Shown: positions 25,055 to 34,309, counted from the first letter of the stretch. The stretch: DNA of 63,928 nt from Chloroflexota bacterium (GCA_023485685.1 JAMCZK010000004.1:1-63928); one strand, 5' to 3'. Notes: generated by a model from the sequence alone, not told the origin. Numbers and translations: made by a program.

Positions 25055-26437
25055 TCAACTTCGGTTCTTAAACACGGTCCTAATGGGCGTCCCCAGGAAC
25101 CCGTGCGTTTCCCGAATCCGGTTTTGCAGAAAACGCTCATAGGTGAAATGCACTAGCTTATAGTCGTTCACGTATATCAAAAACGTGGGTGGGTCTGTGC
25201 GCACCTGGGTGCCATAATAGATCTTGAGCGCCCGGCCAGAGCGAGTCGGCGGGGGTTGGTGGTCCTGCGCTTCGCCCAATATACGGTTGAGCTGCGAGGT
25301 GCCCAATTGCACGATGCGTTCTTCACCGACGCGAGCTGCCGTGGGCAGCACTTCGGAAACTTTGTATCCCGATTTGGCTGAGATGAAAAGCAAAGGTGCA
25401 TAATCGATGAAATTCAAGTCACGGCGAACCTGTTGGGTAAATGTTTCCATAACGGAACGCTCTCTACTTACCGCATCCCACTTATTCACCACAATCACCG
25501 CGCTTTTCCAGGCCTCCTGAACGTATCCAGCGATGTGGGCATCTTGAGCAGACAACCCAGCCACCGCGTCTATCATCAGTAAAATCACATCGGCGCGCTC
25601 GATGGCTTTCAGCGTGCGAATGCTGCTGTATTTCTCGACGCCGGGTTCGATCTTGCCGCGCCGGCGCAAACCTGCCGTGTCGATCAGGCGCACTTTCAAG
25701 CCTTGCCAATCCAACATCGTATCCACCGCATCGCGCGTTGTTCCGGGTATGTCGCTGACAATGACGCGCTCTTCGCCGATCAATGCATTGAACAAAGTCG
25801 ACTTGCCCACATTAGGCTTTCCAAGGATGGCAATGGATAAATCTTGCACTTCTTCCTGCTCGGGTTCCATAGGCCTTGTTTTAAGGGCTTTGACCAATTC
25901 GTCCAGCAAGTCGCCGGTACCAGTTCCATGGACCGCCGATACTGGGAACGGCTCACCTATGCCCAATTCGTAAAAGGAAGGCACCTGGTCGCGACGCGCA
26001 TTCGAATCCACCTTGTTCACCACCAGCAAAATCGGCGGGTGCAAATTGCCATCCACCTTGCGCTGTTCTCGGCGAAGGATGTCGGCCACCTCAGAATCCG
26101 ATGGCGTGACGCCATCCTCGACGTCGACGACAAAGAGCACTGCGTCAGCTTGGCGAACGGCTTGCCGGGCCTGATCGCGAATCTGCTCGACAAACTCGGC
26201 AGAGCCGATCGAAAGCGGCTCGCGCCCATGACCATGCGCGACACTGGAAGGATCAATGCCGCCGGTGTCCACCACCACAAAATGCAACCCGTTCCACTCG
26301 GCTTCGGCATGCAAGCGATCGCGGGTGGTGCCAGCAATCTCATCCACCACCGCCAATCGTTCGCCGGCCAGGCGGTTAAACAAAGAACTCTTGCCAACAT
26401 TGGGCCGGCCAACGATGGCGACGATGGGCTTAGACAT
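25055..26437 (-). CDS. der: Ribosome-assembly GTPase Der (EngA)
   Basis: A 460-residue protein with two GTPase domains and a C-terminal KH-like domain. Domain 1 has GRPNVGKSSLFNRL, DTGG and NKVD; domain 2 has GKPNVGKSTLFNAL, DTAGLRRRG and NKWD. The KH part ends with RFLQNRIRETHGFLGTPIRTVFKNR. Der acts in late assembly of the 50S subunit. It is the last gene of a minus-strand run with the YbbR and diadenylate cyclase genes, two bases after the YbbR stop. The extra segment HGHGREPLSIGSAEF in domain 1 is unusual in length. Confidence 0.96.
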   Translation of the reverse strand: MSKPIVAIVGRPNVGKSSLFNRLAGERLAVVDEIAGTTRDRLHAEAEWNGLHFVVVDTGGIDPSSVAHGHGREPLSIGSAEFVEQIRDQARQAVRQADAVLFVVDVEDGVTPSDSEVADILRREQRKVDGNLHPPILLVVNKVDSNARRDQVPSFYELGIGEPFPVSAVHGTGTGDLLDELVKALKTRPMEPEQEEVQDLSIAILGKPNVGKSTLFNALIGEERVIVSDIPGTTRDAVDTMLDWQGLKVRLIDTAGLRRRGKIEPGVEKYSSIRTLKAIERADVILLMIDAVAGLSAQDAHIAGYVQEAWKSAVIVVNKWDAVSRERSVMETFTQQVRRDLNFIDYAPLLFISAKSGYKVSEVLPTAARVGEERIVQLGTSQLNRILGEAQDHQPPPTRSGRALKIYYGTQVRTDPPTFLIYVNDYKLVHFTYERFLQNRIRETHGFLGTPIRTVFKNRS

Positions 26438-26439
26438 GG

Positions 26440-27681
26440 TTAGGGGGTGGTACTGCGAGCGATGGTGACTTCGATAGAACTGGGGGTAGTGGTCAGCAAG
26501 TGCACATCTTCGGGCAGGATTTCCACTCGGGTTTCCAGCAGATGCGTACCGCTCTGCAATCCGCTCAAGTCCACAAAGACACGAACATCATCAGGGAGCA
26601 GACTTTGCAGAATGGACGACGGCCCGGACAGGAAAACATTCACGCTTTGCGGGGAGAGCTGAGCCTCATACCCATTCGCCAATCCAATGACTTCCACAGG
26701 AAGAATGAGGAGAGTGCTGCTTTCGATGGGAGCAATACCAATCAACACCTCGACATTTTGCTCCTCCCCAATCACAATCACACCCTGGGGCAAAGCCAGT
26801 GACAAACGAGTCTGCAGGTTTTCCTCGATGTTGGTAAGGTCCAGAGCGACCGTACTGACGAAGCCCGGCAAGCCAGCCACGATCTCAGGTTGGGCCGAAA
26901 ATAAGGTGACAATGGGCGGATTCACCGAAATATTCGTCACGCGGAATCCCGCTGCGGGTTGCCCAATGGTTTCGACTTTGACCGCTACTTCGCGGTATCC
27001 GCCGGCCTGGCGGATGGCCTGGTTGACGGTGGCTCGTTCGGGGTCGATGGTTACGCCGCCTAGCACTACTCCATTTTCGTCGACGGCTTGCAGGGATACC
27101 GAGGTACTGATCGACTCGCGTGCGTCGGTGATGTCGAGGATGGCTATAAGGGAGTCCACTTCGGCAATGAGGTCCGAGGGGCCCGAAACCGTTGCATTAA
27201 GCGGGTCAACATCAACTTCCTCAGCTTGGAAGCCCAAGGCCGGGGCCCCCTCGATCTGGGCTTTTACAGGAAATTCACGAACGGCCAACGGAGCGAGCTC
27301 GAGGGCTACTTCTGTGGGCGTGATCTGCACCACACGGAACGGCCGCAATTCAGATTCGATTTGGACAGGCAGGGTGTACTCACCCGGTCCGAGATTGCTT
27401 AAATCGACAAAGGCCTTCAAGGTGTCCACTCCACCGGTAAGCCGATCCCACAAGGAAACCGGCGCGCTGAGGCGCAACAAGACTTCGGTCGGTATATCCC
27501 CGACCAAGATTAGACCCGAGGATTGGTTACGCACTTGGAGCGGCAACGGCGCGGGGAAATCCTGCTCCTTACTGGGGTCGGCAGCCACCACTGCCGAAAC
27601 CCAGACGGCGAAGGCCAGCGCGAACGAGAGTAATAAGGTACCCAGGCTGGACCAGATCCGCGTCAACGAGTTTTTTAACAT
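26440..27681 (-). CDS. cdaR: YbbR-domain protein (CdaR-like regulator of diadenylate cyclase)
   Basis: A 413-residue protein with one N-terminal membrane segment (residues 10-33) and about four YbbR beta-domains outside the membrane, seen as repeats of a pattern like FPVKAQIEGAPALGFQ followed by VSGPSDLIAEVDSL. YbbR/CdaR binds and tunes the membrane cyclase CdaA in other bacteria. The gene starts one base after cdaA ends, the conserved cdaA-cdaR order, so c-di-AMP control is the likely role. Confidence 0.9.
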   Translation of the reverse strand: MLKNSLTRIWSSLGTLLLSFALAFAVWVSAVVAADPSKEQDFPAPLPLQVRNQSSGLILVGDIPTEVLLRLSAPVSLWDRLTGGVDTLKAFVDLSNLGPGEYTLPVQIESELRPFRVVQITPTEVALELAPLAVREFPVKAQIEGAPALGFQAEEVDVDPLNATVSGPSDLIAEVDSLIAILDITDARESISTSVSLQAVDENGVVLGGVTIDPERATVNQAIRQAGGYREVAVKVETIGQPAAGFRVTNISVNPPIVTLFSAQPEIVAGLPGFVSTVALDLTNIEENLQTRLSLALPQGVIVIGEEQNVEVLIGIAPIESSTLLILPVEVIGLANGYEAQLSPQSVNVFLSGPSSILQSLLPDDVRVFVDLSGLQSGTHLLETRVEILPEDVHLLTTTPSSIEVTIARSTTP

Positions 27682-28560
27682 CTATACCTCGGTGGAATCT
27701 TTCTGCCCGGGCAGCAGAAAGGGGAGGTAATGGCTGATAAAGTTCTCTATGGGGTTCTGCGGCTGTATGGGTTTATAGAAGGCGCGCAATACACCATCCA
27801 GACGCTCGCGGCCCAGGCGATGGATGATGCGTCCACCGAAGGCTACTGAAATGGCGCCAGTCTCCTCGGAGACGACCAGCGCCACCGAGTCGCTAACCTC
27901 AGAAGTGCCCAGCGCGGCACGGTGCCGCAAGCCCATCTGACGTTCGGCACCCGCCGCCAGCACTCCGCTGGAAGAAAGGGGCATCACGCATGCTGCACCA
28001 ATAATTTTGGTGTCGGCGATAATGACAGCGCCGTCGTGCAGAGGTGTATTGGGATAGAAGATCTGCAAGAGCAATTCCGGGGTTACTTCGGCGCCCAGTG
28101 GTACGCCAGTTTGCACATATTCTTCGAGGCTATCGAGGCGTTGCAGGATGATCAGCGCGCCGTGGCGGCGCTCGGAGAGGCGATTGGCCGCGTGGCTGAT
28201 GGCGGCGATCACATCCATCTCAGCGGGATTGCGGCGAGTCGTAGTAAGGAATTGGCTGGCGCGCCCCACCCTTTCCAGAGCGCGGCGGATCTCCGGGGCG
28301 AAAATAACCGGGATGGCAACCAGAATGGCTGGCAAGGAATTGCGCACCAGCCAGGAAAAGGCGGGCAAATTGAAAAGGACGACGAACAAACTGATCCCAA
28401 TGTACAAGAGCAGGATGCCGCGCAGGAGCACCATGGCGCGCGTATTACGCAGAAAAGAAAGCCCGGCATAAATGATGAGTGTGACCAAGATCAAGTCCAC
28501 TACGCCGGAAAAACTCAGGCGCTGGAGAATGAAAAGCAGCTCATCGTACAGTTGTCGCAT
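27682..28560 (-). CDS. cdaA: Diadenylate cyclase CdaA
   Basis: A 292-residue membrane cyclase that makes c-di-AMP from two ATP. Three hydrophobic segments cover about residues 18-85. The DAC domain follows, with LHDGAVII (Asp-Gly-Ala at 176-178) and the ATP-binding RHR at 212-214 in MGLRHRAALG, then VVSEETGAISVA. It is encoded between coaE and the YbbR gene; c-di-AMP typically controls K+ and osmolyte uptake and wall homeostasis. No effector riboswitch was recognised in this window. Confidence 0.95.
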   Translation of the reverse strand: MRQLYDELLFILQRLSFSGVVDLILVTLIIYAGLSFLRNTRAMVLLRGILLLYIGISLFVVLFNLPAFSWLVRNSLPAILVAIPVIFAPEIRRALERVGRASQFLTTTRRNPAEMDVIAAISHAANRLSERRHGALIILQRLDSLEEYVQTGVPLGAEVTPELLLQIFYPNTPLHDGAVIIADTKIIGAACVMPLSSSGVLAAGAERQMGLRHRAALGTSEVSDSVALVVSEETGAISVAFGGRIIHRLGRERLDGVLRAFYKPIQPQNPIENFISHYLPFLLPGQKDSTEV

Positions 28561-28562
28561 AG

Positions 28563-29702
28563 TTAGATTGGCCGCAGCACTCGGTCGGCGCGCAATTGCT
28601 TGAACAGCATAACCGTACCGGGCCGGTAGGATTCCAACGCGGCTTCCTGCCAGGCGCCCACGGTGAGCTCACTGGGTAGGCGTTCTTCATAGCCAAGCTG
28701 CTGCCAGAGGTCGCGATGGGCGGCCAGCCCAGGATACACGAAGATCAGGGCGATCTCGCATTGCAATTCTTTCGAGGCTTCCTCAACCTCGGTGACCAGG
28801 AAGGGGATGTGATCGGTCAGAGAAAGTCCTGAGGTGAGGTGGATGTCGTCCACTCGAGCTACCAGATTTTCGACCTTCCAACCCAACAATCCCTTCAAAC
28901 CGTCTTCTCCCTGCAAAAGGAGGAACGCTTTATCGCCGAAGGCGTTCACCACCGCCTGGCTTTCTATCCGGTTGCCGCCATTGCTGATGAACTCGGCAAT
29001 CTCGGCTGCCTGGCGAGGGCGGGCGCGCAGCACTTGCAGCGTCGCAGCCAATCCACCGGAAATTGGAGCGCGCAAACGCGTTGGCACAGTTTCGCCAGCC
29101 GCGGCCGGGAACAGCTTTTTCCATGCACGCTTTACCTGCTCCCAAGTCTCTATGATGGATCCACTGTTTTCGATAACGGTATCGGCAGCCGCAGCCTTTG
29201 TGGCCTGTGACGACTGGGCTGCCATGCGCTGCTTGGCGTGAATTGCATCCATGCCGCCCTGCTGCAGGCGACGTAATTGAGTCGTCTCGTCAGCAGTGAC
29301 TACCCAGATCACATCGCAGGCCTCGCGCAGAGGGGATTCGAGCAGCTTAACAGCCTCTAACACGATCACACGGTGCTTGCTCTTGCGCACCAGATGGTCG
29401 ACTGCCTGGTGCACCAACGGATGGATAATTGATTCCAGTATGGCTAACGCTTTGGGATCAGTAAATACAACCTGCCCCAGCTTTTTGCGATCGATTTCCC
29501 CATTTTGTTTTACCAAATATTTTCCGAAGGCCTCGAGAACAGGCTGGTAACCGGGCGCATCTGAAGAGATTGCGCGGTGAGAGAGGGCATCTGCGTCGAT
29601 GCCAAAAGCGCCAGCATGTTCCAGCATACGACGTACAACGCTCTTGCCGGAGGCAATGTTGCCGGTCAAACCGATGATGAACTTATCGGGCCAGCCGCTC
29701 AT
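28563..29702 (-). CDS. coaE: Dephospho-CoA kinase fused to a C-terminal GNAT-like domain
   Basis: 379 residues. The first 200 are CoaE, which phosphorylates dephospho-CoA in the last step of CoA synthesis: GLTGNIASGKS (P-loop, residues 11-21), GIDADALSHRA, IHPLVHQAVD and VIVLEAVKLLES with the DVIWVVTADE strand. The remaining 175 residues (ATLQVLRARPRQAAEIAEFI, GLLGWKVENLVARVDDIHL, LIFVYPGLAAHRDLWQQLGYE) have the shape of an acetyltransferase fold whose acyl-CoA loop is poorly conserved. CoaE alone has about 200 residues, so this is a fusion. It lies between kbl and cdaA. Confidence 0.85.
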   Translation of the reverse strand: MSGWPDKFIIGLTGNIASGKSVVRRMLEHAGAFGIDADALSHRAISSDAPGYQPVLEAFGKYLVKQNGEIDRKKLGQVVFTDPKALAILESIIHPLVHQAVDHLVRKSKHRVIVLEAVKLLESPLREACDVIWVVTADETTQLRRLQQGGMDAIHAKQRMAAQSSQATKAAAADTVIENSGSIIETWEQVKRAWKKLFPAAAGETVPTRLRAPISGGLAATLQVLRARPRQAAEIAEFISNGGNRIESQAVVNAFGDKAFLLLQGEDGLKGLLGWKVENLVARVDDIHLTSGLSLTDHIPFLVTEVEEASKELQCEIALIFVYPGLAAHRDLWQQLGYEERLPSELTVGAWQEAALESYRPGTVMLFKQLRADRVLRPI

Positions 29703-29703
29703 G

Positions 29704-30888
29704 TTAATGGATCACCCCGAGTTTCTTGCCGACCTCTTGGAAGGCATGCAGGCCTTGTTCCAAATCATCGGTGGAGTGTGCCGCGGAAATCATTACGCGG
29801 ATACGGGCCTTATCGCGCGCCACTGTCGGGAAAGCGATTGCCATGGCAAAAACGCCGGCTTCGAACAGGGCGCGGCTGAAATCCTGGGCTAGCTTAGCTT
29901 CGCCTAACATGACCGGGGTGATGGGTGTCACGCTGCGGCCCGTGTCAAAGCCGAGCTTCTTCATCTCGCCCTTAAAGAATTCCGTGTTGGACCACAAGCC
30001 CTCGACCAACTCGGTTGATTCCTCAAGCAGGTCGATTGCGGCCAGGCAAGCAGCCACGTCGGGCACAGTCATTGCCGAGGAAAAGAGAAAGGGCCGGCCG
30101 CGCTGGCGCAGCCATTCCACGATCTTGCCATCGCCAGCAGCCACGCCGCCGACAACACCGAAGGCCTTGGAAAACGTGCCAACCTCCACATCGACTTTCC
30201 CGTGCAATCCGAAATGATCTACGATGCCGCGCCCGCCCTTGCCCAGCACGCCTTCCCCGTGAGCATCGTCCACCATGAGCAAAGCTTTGCCCTTGCGAGC
30301 TTGCTCGTAAATTTCAGGAAGCAGCGCGACGTCGCCGTCCATGCTGAATACACCATCGGTCACCACCAAGGCGCGGCGGTATTTTCCGCGTTCGGCGGAG
30401 ATCACTTTATCGAGGGAAACAGGATCGCAATGCGCGTAGCGCACAATGGTGGCTCCGGATAGCCGGCTGCCGTCGATGATACTGGCATGGTTGAGCTCGT
30501 CAGAGAAAATGACATCTTCTTTCCCTACCAGAGCAGGGATCACACCCAGGTTGGCAGCAAATCCTGACTGGAAGGTCACCGCGGCTTCCACGCCCTTGAA
30601 GGCTGCCATGCGCTTGTCCAGCTCTACGTGCAAATCCATAGTGCCGGCGATGCTGCGCACCGCCGCAGGGCCCATGCCGTGAGTGTCCATGGCGTGCCGG
30701 GCGGCATCCTTCAAGCGAGGATGGTTGGCCAATCCCAGATAATTATTCGAACAGAAATTCAACACGCGGCGCCCATCTACTTGCAGCCAGGCGCCCTGCG
30801 GCGAGCCGATGGTGCGGATAGTGTTGTAGAGCCCTGCTTGTTTGAGATGATTGAGTTCTTCGCTCACCCAGGAAAGCACTTCAGACAT
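29704..30888 (-). CDS. kbl: Glycine C-acetyltransferase (2-amino-3-ketobutyrate CoA ligase)
   Basis: A 394-residue PLP enzyme of the alpha-oxoamine synthase family. From the ATG at 30888, with AAGGAG eight bases upstream, it starts [16 protein letters not shown]. Motifs are [39 protein letters not shown] and the PLP Lys in [12 protein letters not shown]. It condenses acetyl-CoA with glycine or does the reverse cleavage in threonine breakdown. The usual partner threonine dehydrogenase is not next to it. The gene heads the kbl-coaE-cdaA-cdaR-der run. Confidence 0.92.
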   Translation of the reverse strand: MSEVLSWVSEELNHLKQAGLYNTIRTIGSPQGAWLQVDGRRVLNFCSNNYLGLANHPRLKDAARHAMDTHGMGPAAVRSIAGTMDLHVELDKRMAAFKGVEAAVTFQSGFAANLGVIPALVGKEDVIFSDELNHASIIDGSRLSGATIVRYAHCDPVSLDKVISAERGKYRRALVVTDGVFSMDGDVALLPEIYEQARKGKALLMVDDAHGEGVLGKGGRGIVDHFGLHGKVDVEVGTFSKAFGVVGGVAAGDGKIVEWLRQRGRPFLFSSAMTVPDVAACLAAIDLLEESTELVEGLWSNTEFFKGEMKKLGFDTGRSVTPITPVMLGEAKLAQDFSRALFEAGVFAMAIAFPTVARDKARIRVMISAAHSTDDLEQGLHAFQEVGKKLGVIH

Positions 30889-31029
30889 CAAAGACTCCTT
30901 ATATGATTCATCGACCAACACGGCTCTGTGACTCGGCACAGCCAAGTAAGAACCAAAGCAACGCCTCTTGAACGTTTCTATTATACGCTTGGGGACTTTT
31001 ATTTTGCTCTTGTGCGTTCACCCGACTTG

Positions 31030-31035
31030 TATAAT
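31030..31035 (+). promoter_or_regulatory. TATAAT box 7 nt before the flippase-like gene (leaderless)
   Basis: A consensus -10 ends seven bases before the ATG at 31043. No ribosome-binding site lies between. The upstream in-frame region (30968-31042) is therefore not coding. Confidence 0.6.
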
Positions 31036-31042
31036 CCGACGC

Positions 31043-32059
31043 ATGGGCAAGTTAGTGGCCAGCCTGATTTTGTTGCTTGGCGTACTCTTTGTCATCAACA
31101 ACTTTACTCATCCCGGCGAAGTCCTTCGGATTCTCACCAATGGAGAGTGGCTCTTCATATTATTGGCCCTAGTCCTGGAGTGCGCTTGGGTGGCCGCCAT
31201 CGCCGCTGTGTATTACGGAGTATTCAGCGCCCTGGGCGCCCAGAGAAACTATGGACGGCTGATACCGCTGGCGGTTGCAGCGAATTTCGTGAATACTGTG
31301 GCGCCAACAGCTGGCGTGAGCGGGCTGGCTTTCTTGGTCTCAAATGCCCGGCGGAGCCGGATCTCTTCAGCGCGAACCATGGTGGCAGGCGCATTGATCG
31401 TGGCATTCGACTATGCCGGATTCTTTATTTTTCTTCTACTGGGATTGTGGGCGCTCTTCCGGCGGGGTGGAGCGAATGCCGTTCATCTGTCCGCGGCAAT
31501 CATCCTGCTGGCAGTTGCCTTGGGCCTGGTGGTGTTGCTTTACCAGGGCATGCGTTCAGCACAGGCATTGGGTTTGGCGCTGCGCTGGCTGGCCGAATGG
31601 GCCAACCGGTTGGCCTGGCCGTTCGTCCATCGCAAAGTCGTTTCAGAAAACAGCGCCCAGCAGTTTGCGCGCGACGCGGCCCTGGGATTGGACCAGATCA
31701 AGCGGGAACCCCGCCGCCTGCTGCCACCTTTGCTTTATTCGTTTGTGGCCAAGAGCCTTCTGATCACAGTTCTCGTTCTCATGTTTCTGGCCTTCCATGT
31801 GCCTTTCTCGCCAGGGACGATTTTCTCCAGTTTCGCAATTGCTTATCTTTTCTTTATTGTGTCGCCCACCCCAGGAGGTCTCGGCGTTGTCGAGGGACTG
31901 CTTACAATCACCATTACAGCGATGTTCGTTCCGGTGGATGCGGCCGCTGTGATCGTGCTCAGCTATCGAGTGATTACATTCTGGTTCCCTTTTTTTCTGG
32001 GCATGCTGAGTTTCCAGTTGGTAAACCTTAAAAAGCCGGCTGCCGCGGCCGGCGCGTAG
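31043..32059 (+). CDS. LPG-synthase/flippase-like (UPF0104) membrane protein
   Basis: A 338-residue protein with about eight membrane segments (for example LVASLILLLGVLFVINNF, WLFILLALVLECAWVAAIAAVYYGVF, IVAFDYAGFFIFLLLGLWALF and LLITVLVLMFLAF). It belongs to the lysylphosphatidylglycerol-synthase transmembrane family: AVAANFVNTVAPTAGVSGLAFL and FIVSPTPGGLGVVEGLLT are the conserved loops. Without the soluble aminoacyl-transferase domain such proteins are thought to move lipids or lipid-linked sugars. Substrate unknown. Starts upstream are rejected because a TATAAT is seven bases before this ATG. Confidence 0.8.
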   Translation: MGKLVASLILLLGVLFVINNFTHPGEVLRILTNGEWLFILLALVLECAWVAAIAAVYYGVFSALGAQRNYGRLIPLAVAANFVNTVAPTAGVSGLAFLVSNARRSRISSARTMVAGALIVAFDYAGFFIFLLLGLWALFRRGGANAVHLSAAIILLAVALGLVVLLYQGMRSAQALGLALRWLAEWANRLAWPFVHRKVVSENSAQQFARDAALGLDQIKREPRRLLPPLLYSFVAKSLLITVLVLMFLAFHVPFSPGTIFSSFAIAYLFFIVSPTPGGLGVVEGLLTITITAMFVPVDAAAVIVLSYRVITFWFPFFLGMLSFQLVNLKKPAAAAGA

Positions 32060-32111
32060 AAATCGTCTTGTTAATGGTAGAATTTTTTGCTCTTTAAGAT
32101 TTCTATAACGT

Positions 32112-32202
<91 letters not shown>

Positions 32203-32216
32203 ATGACAACAGACCT

Positions 32217-32307
32217 GGGGAGGTCGCATAGCCTGGTCTAGTGCGCCCGCCTGCTAAGCGGGTTCCGGCGATTTAGTCGGACGAGGGTTCAAATCCCTCC
32301 CTCCCCG
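32217..32307 (+). tRNA. tRNA-Ser(GCT)
   Basis: A class II tRNA of 91 bases: acceptor GGGGAGG/CCTCCCC, anticodon loop CTGCTAA with anticodon GCT, a long variable arm and T-loop GGTTCAAATCC. It lies 16 bases after tRNA-Ser(TGA), so the two are probably one transcript. Confidence 0.94.
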
Positions 32308-32400
32308 CCTTGAATTTGTAACATCCGCTCGTTACAATATCAGCGGTTAGCTTTCAGCTGTAAGCTATAAGCTAGATGCAATCCAGAAATCCTCTAGCCT

Positions 32401-32515
32401 GGCGTTTTGCGTATTTTCTTTTTGCAAAACGCCATGGCAAACCGTTTAGCCGAGAAAAGGCTTGACGGAAATGCGAATCCAAACCGATTGACCCTTAAGT
32501 GGCTAAACGGTTTGC
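32401..32515. repeat. Two consecutive inverted repeats upstream of tRNA-Arg
   Basis: First GGCGTTTTGC and its complement (32401-32410, 32424-32433), a tight hairpin; then GCAAACCGTTTAGCC and its complement (32437-32451, 32501-32515) with a 49-base loop. The first may end the tRNA-Ser transcript. No gene is seen in 32308-32517. Confidence 0.7.
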
Positions 32516-32517
32516 AC

Positions 32518-32590
32518 GCTCTCGTAGCTCAGTGGATAGAGCACTTGCTTGCGGAGCAAGGGGTCGCGCGTTCGAGTCGCGCCGAGAGCG
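32518..32590 (+). tRNA. tRNA-Arg(GCG)
   Basis: A 73-base cloverleaf: acceptor GCTCTCG/CGAGAGC, D-arm GCTCAGTGGATAGAGC, anticodon stem CTTGC/GCAAG with loop TTGCGGA (anticodon GCG), and T-arm GCGCGTTCGAGTCGCGC. Bacteria usually have ACG (read as ICG) in this place. CCA is not encoded. Confidence 0.9.
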
Positions 32591-32596
32591 CTAAAT

Positions 32597-32638
32597 ACAA
32601 TTGCCGGCAAAAAAAGAAGCCGGCAATTGTATTTTTTT
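32597..32638 (+). terminator. Terminator after tRNA-Arg
   Basis: A 12-bp stem ACAATTGCCGGC with its complement (32597-32608, 32619-32630), then ATTTTTTT. The rest of the gap to the sigma factor gene shows nothing else. Confidence 0.85.
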
Positions 32639-32819
32639 GGCAATGGTCAGGACTTGGCTGTTCTCCTGTCATATTTCTGCCGAAAAACAAACGCGTTCTT
32701 TTTTTTAATTATCGGCAAAAGTGTTTATGCAAACTGCCGCTTATAATGCAGCCGTTATCTCTCGAAATAATGAAGCGAAGCTGGCTGAATCTCGTCTAAT
32801 CCACTAGAGAGCGGAAAAC

Positions 32820-33389
32820 TTGGACTCCGACCTCCTCGCCAGATGCAAATCAGGCGACCCGCAAGCAATCGAAGACCTGGTGCATGAGCACCAGGCCAAA
32901 ATTTATCGTTTGTGCTTGTCCATGCTGGATGATGCGGCAGACGCCGAGGACGCTACCCAGGAAAGCTTTATCGCCGCGCTGAAAGCCTTGAAGACCTACC
33001 GCGGCGACAGCGCATTCCATACCTGGCTGTTCTCCATAGCACTGAACGTTTGCCGTTCTTCGCTGCGCCAACGCAAGCGCAGGACGCAGCTTGGCACGAC
33101 CCTGGCCGACCCATCCATTGCGAGCGAAAGCTCCCCTACCCCTGAACAGCAAACTCTGCGCACGGAGGGTTCACAGGCATTGTGGGTGGCGCTCAACAAA
33201 TTGGATGAAAAACACCGGCTTCCGATCTTCCTGCGCTATTACCATGACCTGTCCACCGCCGAGATCGCTAAGGTGTTGCGTATCAATCAGGGAACAGTTC
33301 ATTCGCGCTTATCCATCGCAAGGACGCAGATTGCAGGTGAACTAAAACGCGCCCAACGCGCTGCGCGTACCTCGAGGCCAGCCAAATGA
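32820..33389 (+). CDS. ECF-type RNA polymerase sigma factor
   Basis: A 189-residue sigma-70 family ECF factor from a TTG at 32820. Region 2 (LVHEHQAKIYRLCLSMLDDAADAEDATQESFIAALKAL, then FHTWLFSIALNVCRSSLRQ) covers about residues 20-85, and region 4 (LNKLDEKHRLPIFLRYYHDLSTAEIAKVLRINQGTVHSRLSIAR) about 122-170. It overlaps the anti-sigma gene by ATGA, so the pair is co-translated. It may control the surface lipoprotein genes downstream. Confidence 0.92.
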   Translation: MDSDLLARCKSGDPQAIEDLVHEHQAKIYRLCLSMLDDAADAEDATQESFIAALKALKTYRGDSAFHTWLFSIALNVCRSSLRQRKRRTQLGTTLADPSIASESSPTPEQQTLRTEGSQALWVALNKLDEKHRLPIFLRYYHDLSTAEIAKVLRINQGTVHSRLSIARTQIAGELKRAQRAARTSRPAK

Positions 33390-34309
33390 GAGCGCTTAAC
33401 CATTCTGAGGCTCGACTGTTGATCGAGCAAGCAGCTGACAGTCAGCTGACCTCCACCGAACAGCGCTTGCTGGAAAGCCACCTGCAGGGCTGCGCCGAAT
33501 GCCGCGCCTACGCTGCCGAGTTTGCCGCCTTGGAAGCCGCATTCGGAAAGACGCTGCACGAGCGCTGGGGGCAGCCTAAGCTCTCCAAGGGAAGCGAAGC
33601 TAACCTGGTGAAGGCTCTGCAGGAAAAATTTCCGCCTGGACCCGGCAGCCCACCCAAACCTACAGGCGGATTCCCGGCTGTCCTCGCACTGCTGGGTATT
33701 GCCCTGATCGGCTTGCTCTCGCTGGGCCTATTTTGGATAGCTTCTGCAACCAGCAGAACATTGCCAACAGAGAAGCCAACGAAAACATCCACGGCAACCC
33801 CGACAACGACGGCGACACTAATTGCAGAAATCGTCGCTCTGCCAACTGATACTCCGACGCCAACTGTCTTAATGCTGTTTGCCATCCCGCAACAAAATGT
33901 GAATTGTCGCGAAGGCAATAGTTCTGCCTTCGAGATAGCGGATACTTTATTCGAAGGCGAAGAATACTCGCCCACCGGGCGCGGGTTCGATAACCAATGG
34001 GTGCGGTTCGTGGGCCCTGTGACGCAAGTGAATTGCTGGGTTTTCATCGACAACCTGGTTTTGGAAATCAACGAAGTGCCAACAAACATTGAAGGCGTTC
34101 CGGAGTTCCTCCTCCCATTCGTCAAATATCCACCCACGCCCACACCATCGCCCACGGTAACTTTCACCCCGGAGCGCGAGAGCACCGCCACTTTCACTCC
34201 CTTCGTGCCACAATGCAGCGATGGCATTGATAATGACCAGGATCGTCTAGTCGACTTAGCAGATAAGGAGTGCCGGAGCCCCAGCGACAACGACGAGGCC
34301 AAGCCATAA
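33386..34309 (+). CDS. Membrane anti-sigma factor with extracellular Cys-rich domain
   Basis: 307 residues. Residues 26-40 hold the zinc-binding ESHLQGCAECR (His32, Cys36, Cys39) of zf-HC2 anti-sigma factors. One membrane segment covers about 95-117. Outside follow a Thr/Pro-rich stalk, an SH3-like segment (QQNVNCREGNSSAFEIADTL, then WVRFVGPVTQVNCWVF), a second TP stalk and a terminal QCSDGIDNDQDRLVDL. The last two blocks recur in the 791-residue lipoprotein downstream, so sensor and surface protein share an external architecture. It probably binds the ECF factor and releases it on an envelope signal. Confidence 0.85.
   Translation: MRALNHSEARLLIEQAADSQLTSTEQRLLESHLQGCAECRAYAAEFAALEAAFGKTLHERWGQPKLSKGSEANLVKALQEKFPPGPGSPPKPTGGFPAVLALLGIALIGLLSLGLFWIASATSRTLPTEKPTKTSTATPTTTATLIAEIVALPTDTPTPTVLMLFAIPQQNVNCREGNSSAFEIADTLFEGEEYSPTGRGFDNQWVRFVGPVTQVNCWVFIDNLVLEINEVPTNIEGVPEFLLPFVKYPPTPTPSPTVTFTPERESTATFTPFVPQCSDGIDNDQDRLVDLADKECRSPSDNDEAKP

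Noticed and set aside
26687-27730. 347-residue frame antisense to the YbbR gene
   Set aside because: Antisense shadow; Ser/Thr-rich translation with no domain and no promoter or ribosome-binding site.
30928-32031. Long plus-strand frame overlapping the flippase-like gene
   Set aside because: It is read in another frame of a clear membrane protein and shows no family features; it has high Arg/Ser/Gly content typical of a shadow frame.
25041-32059. c-di-AMP (ydaO-type) riboswitch near the cdaA genes
   Set aside because: No conserved riboswitch core was recognised in the spacers; this was judged by eye only.
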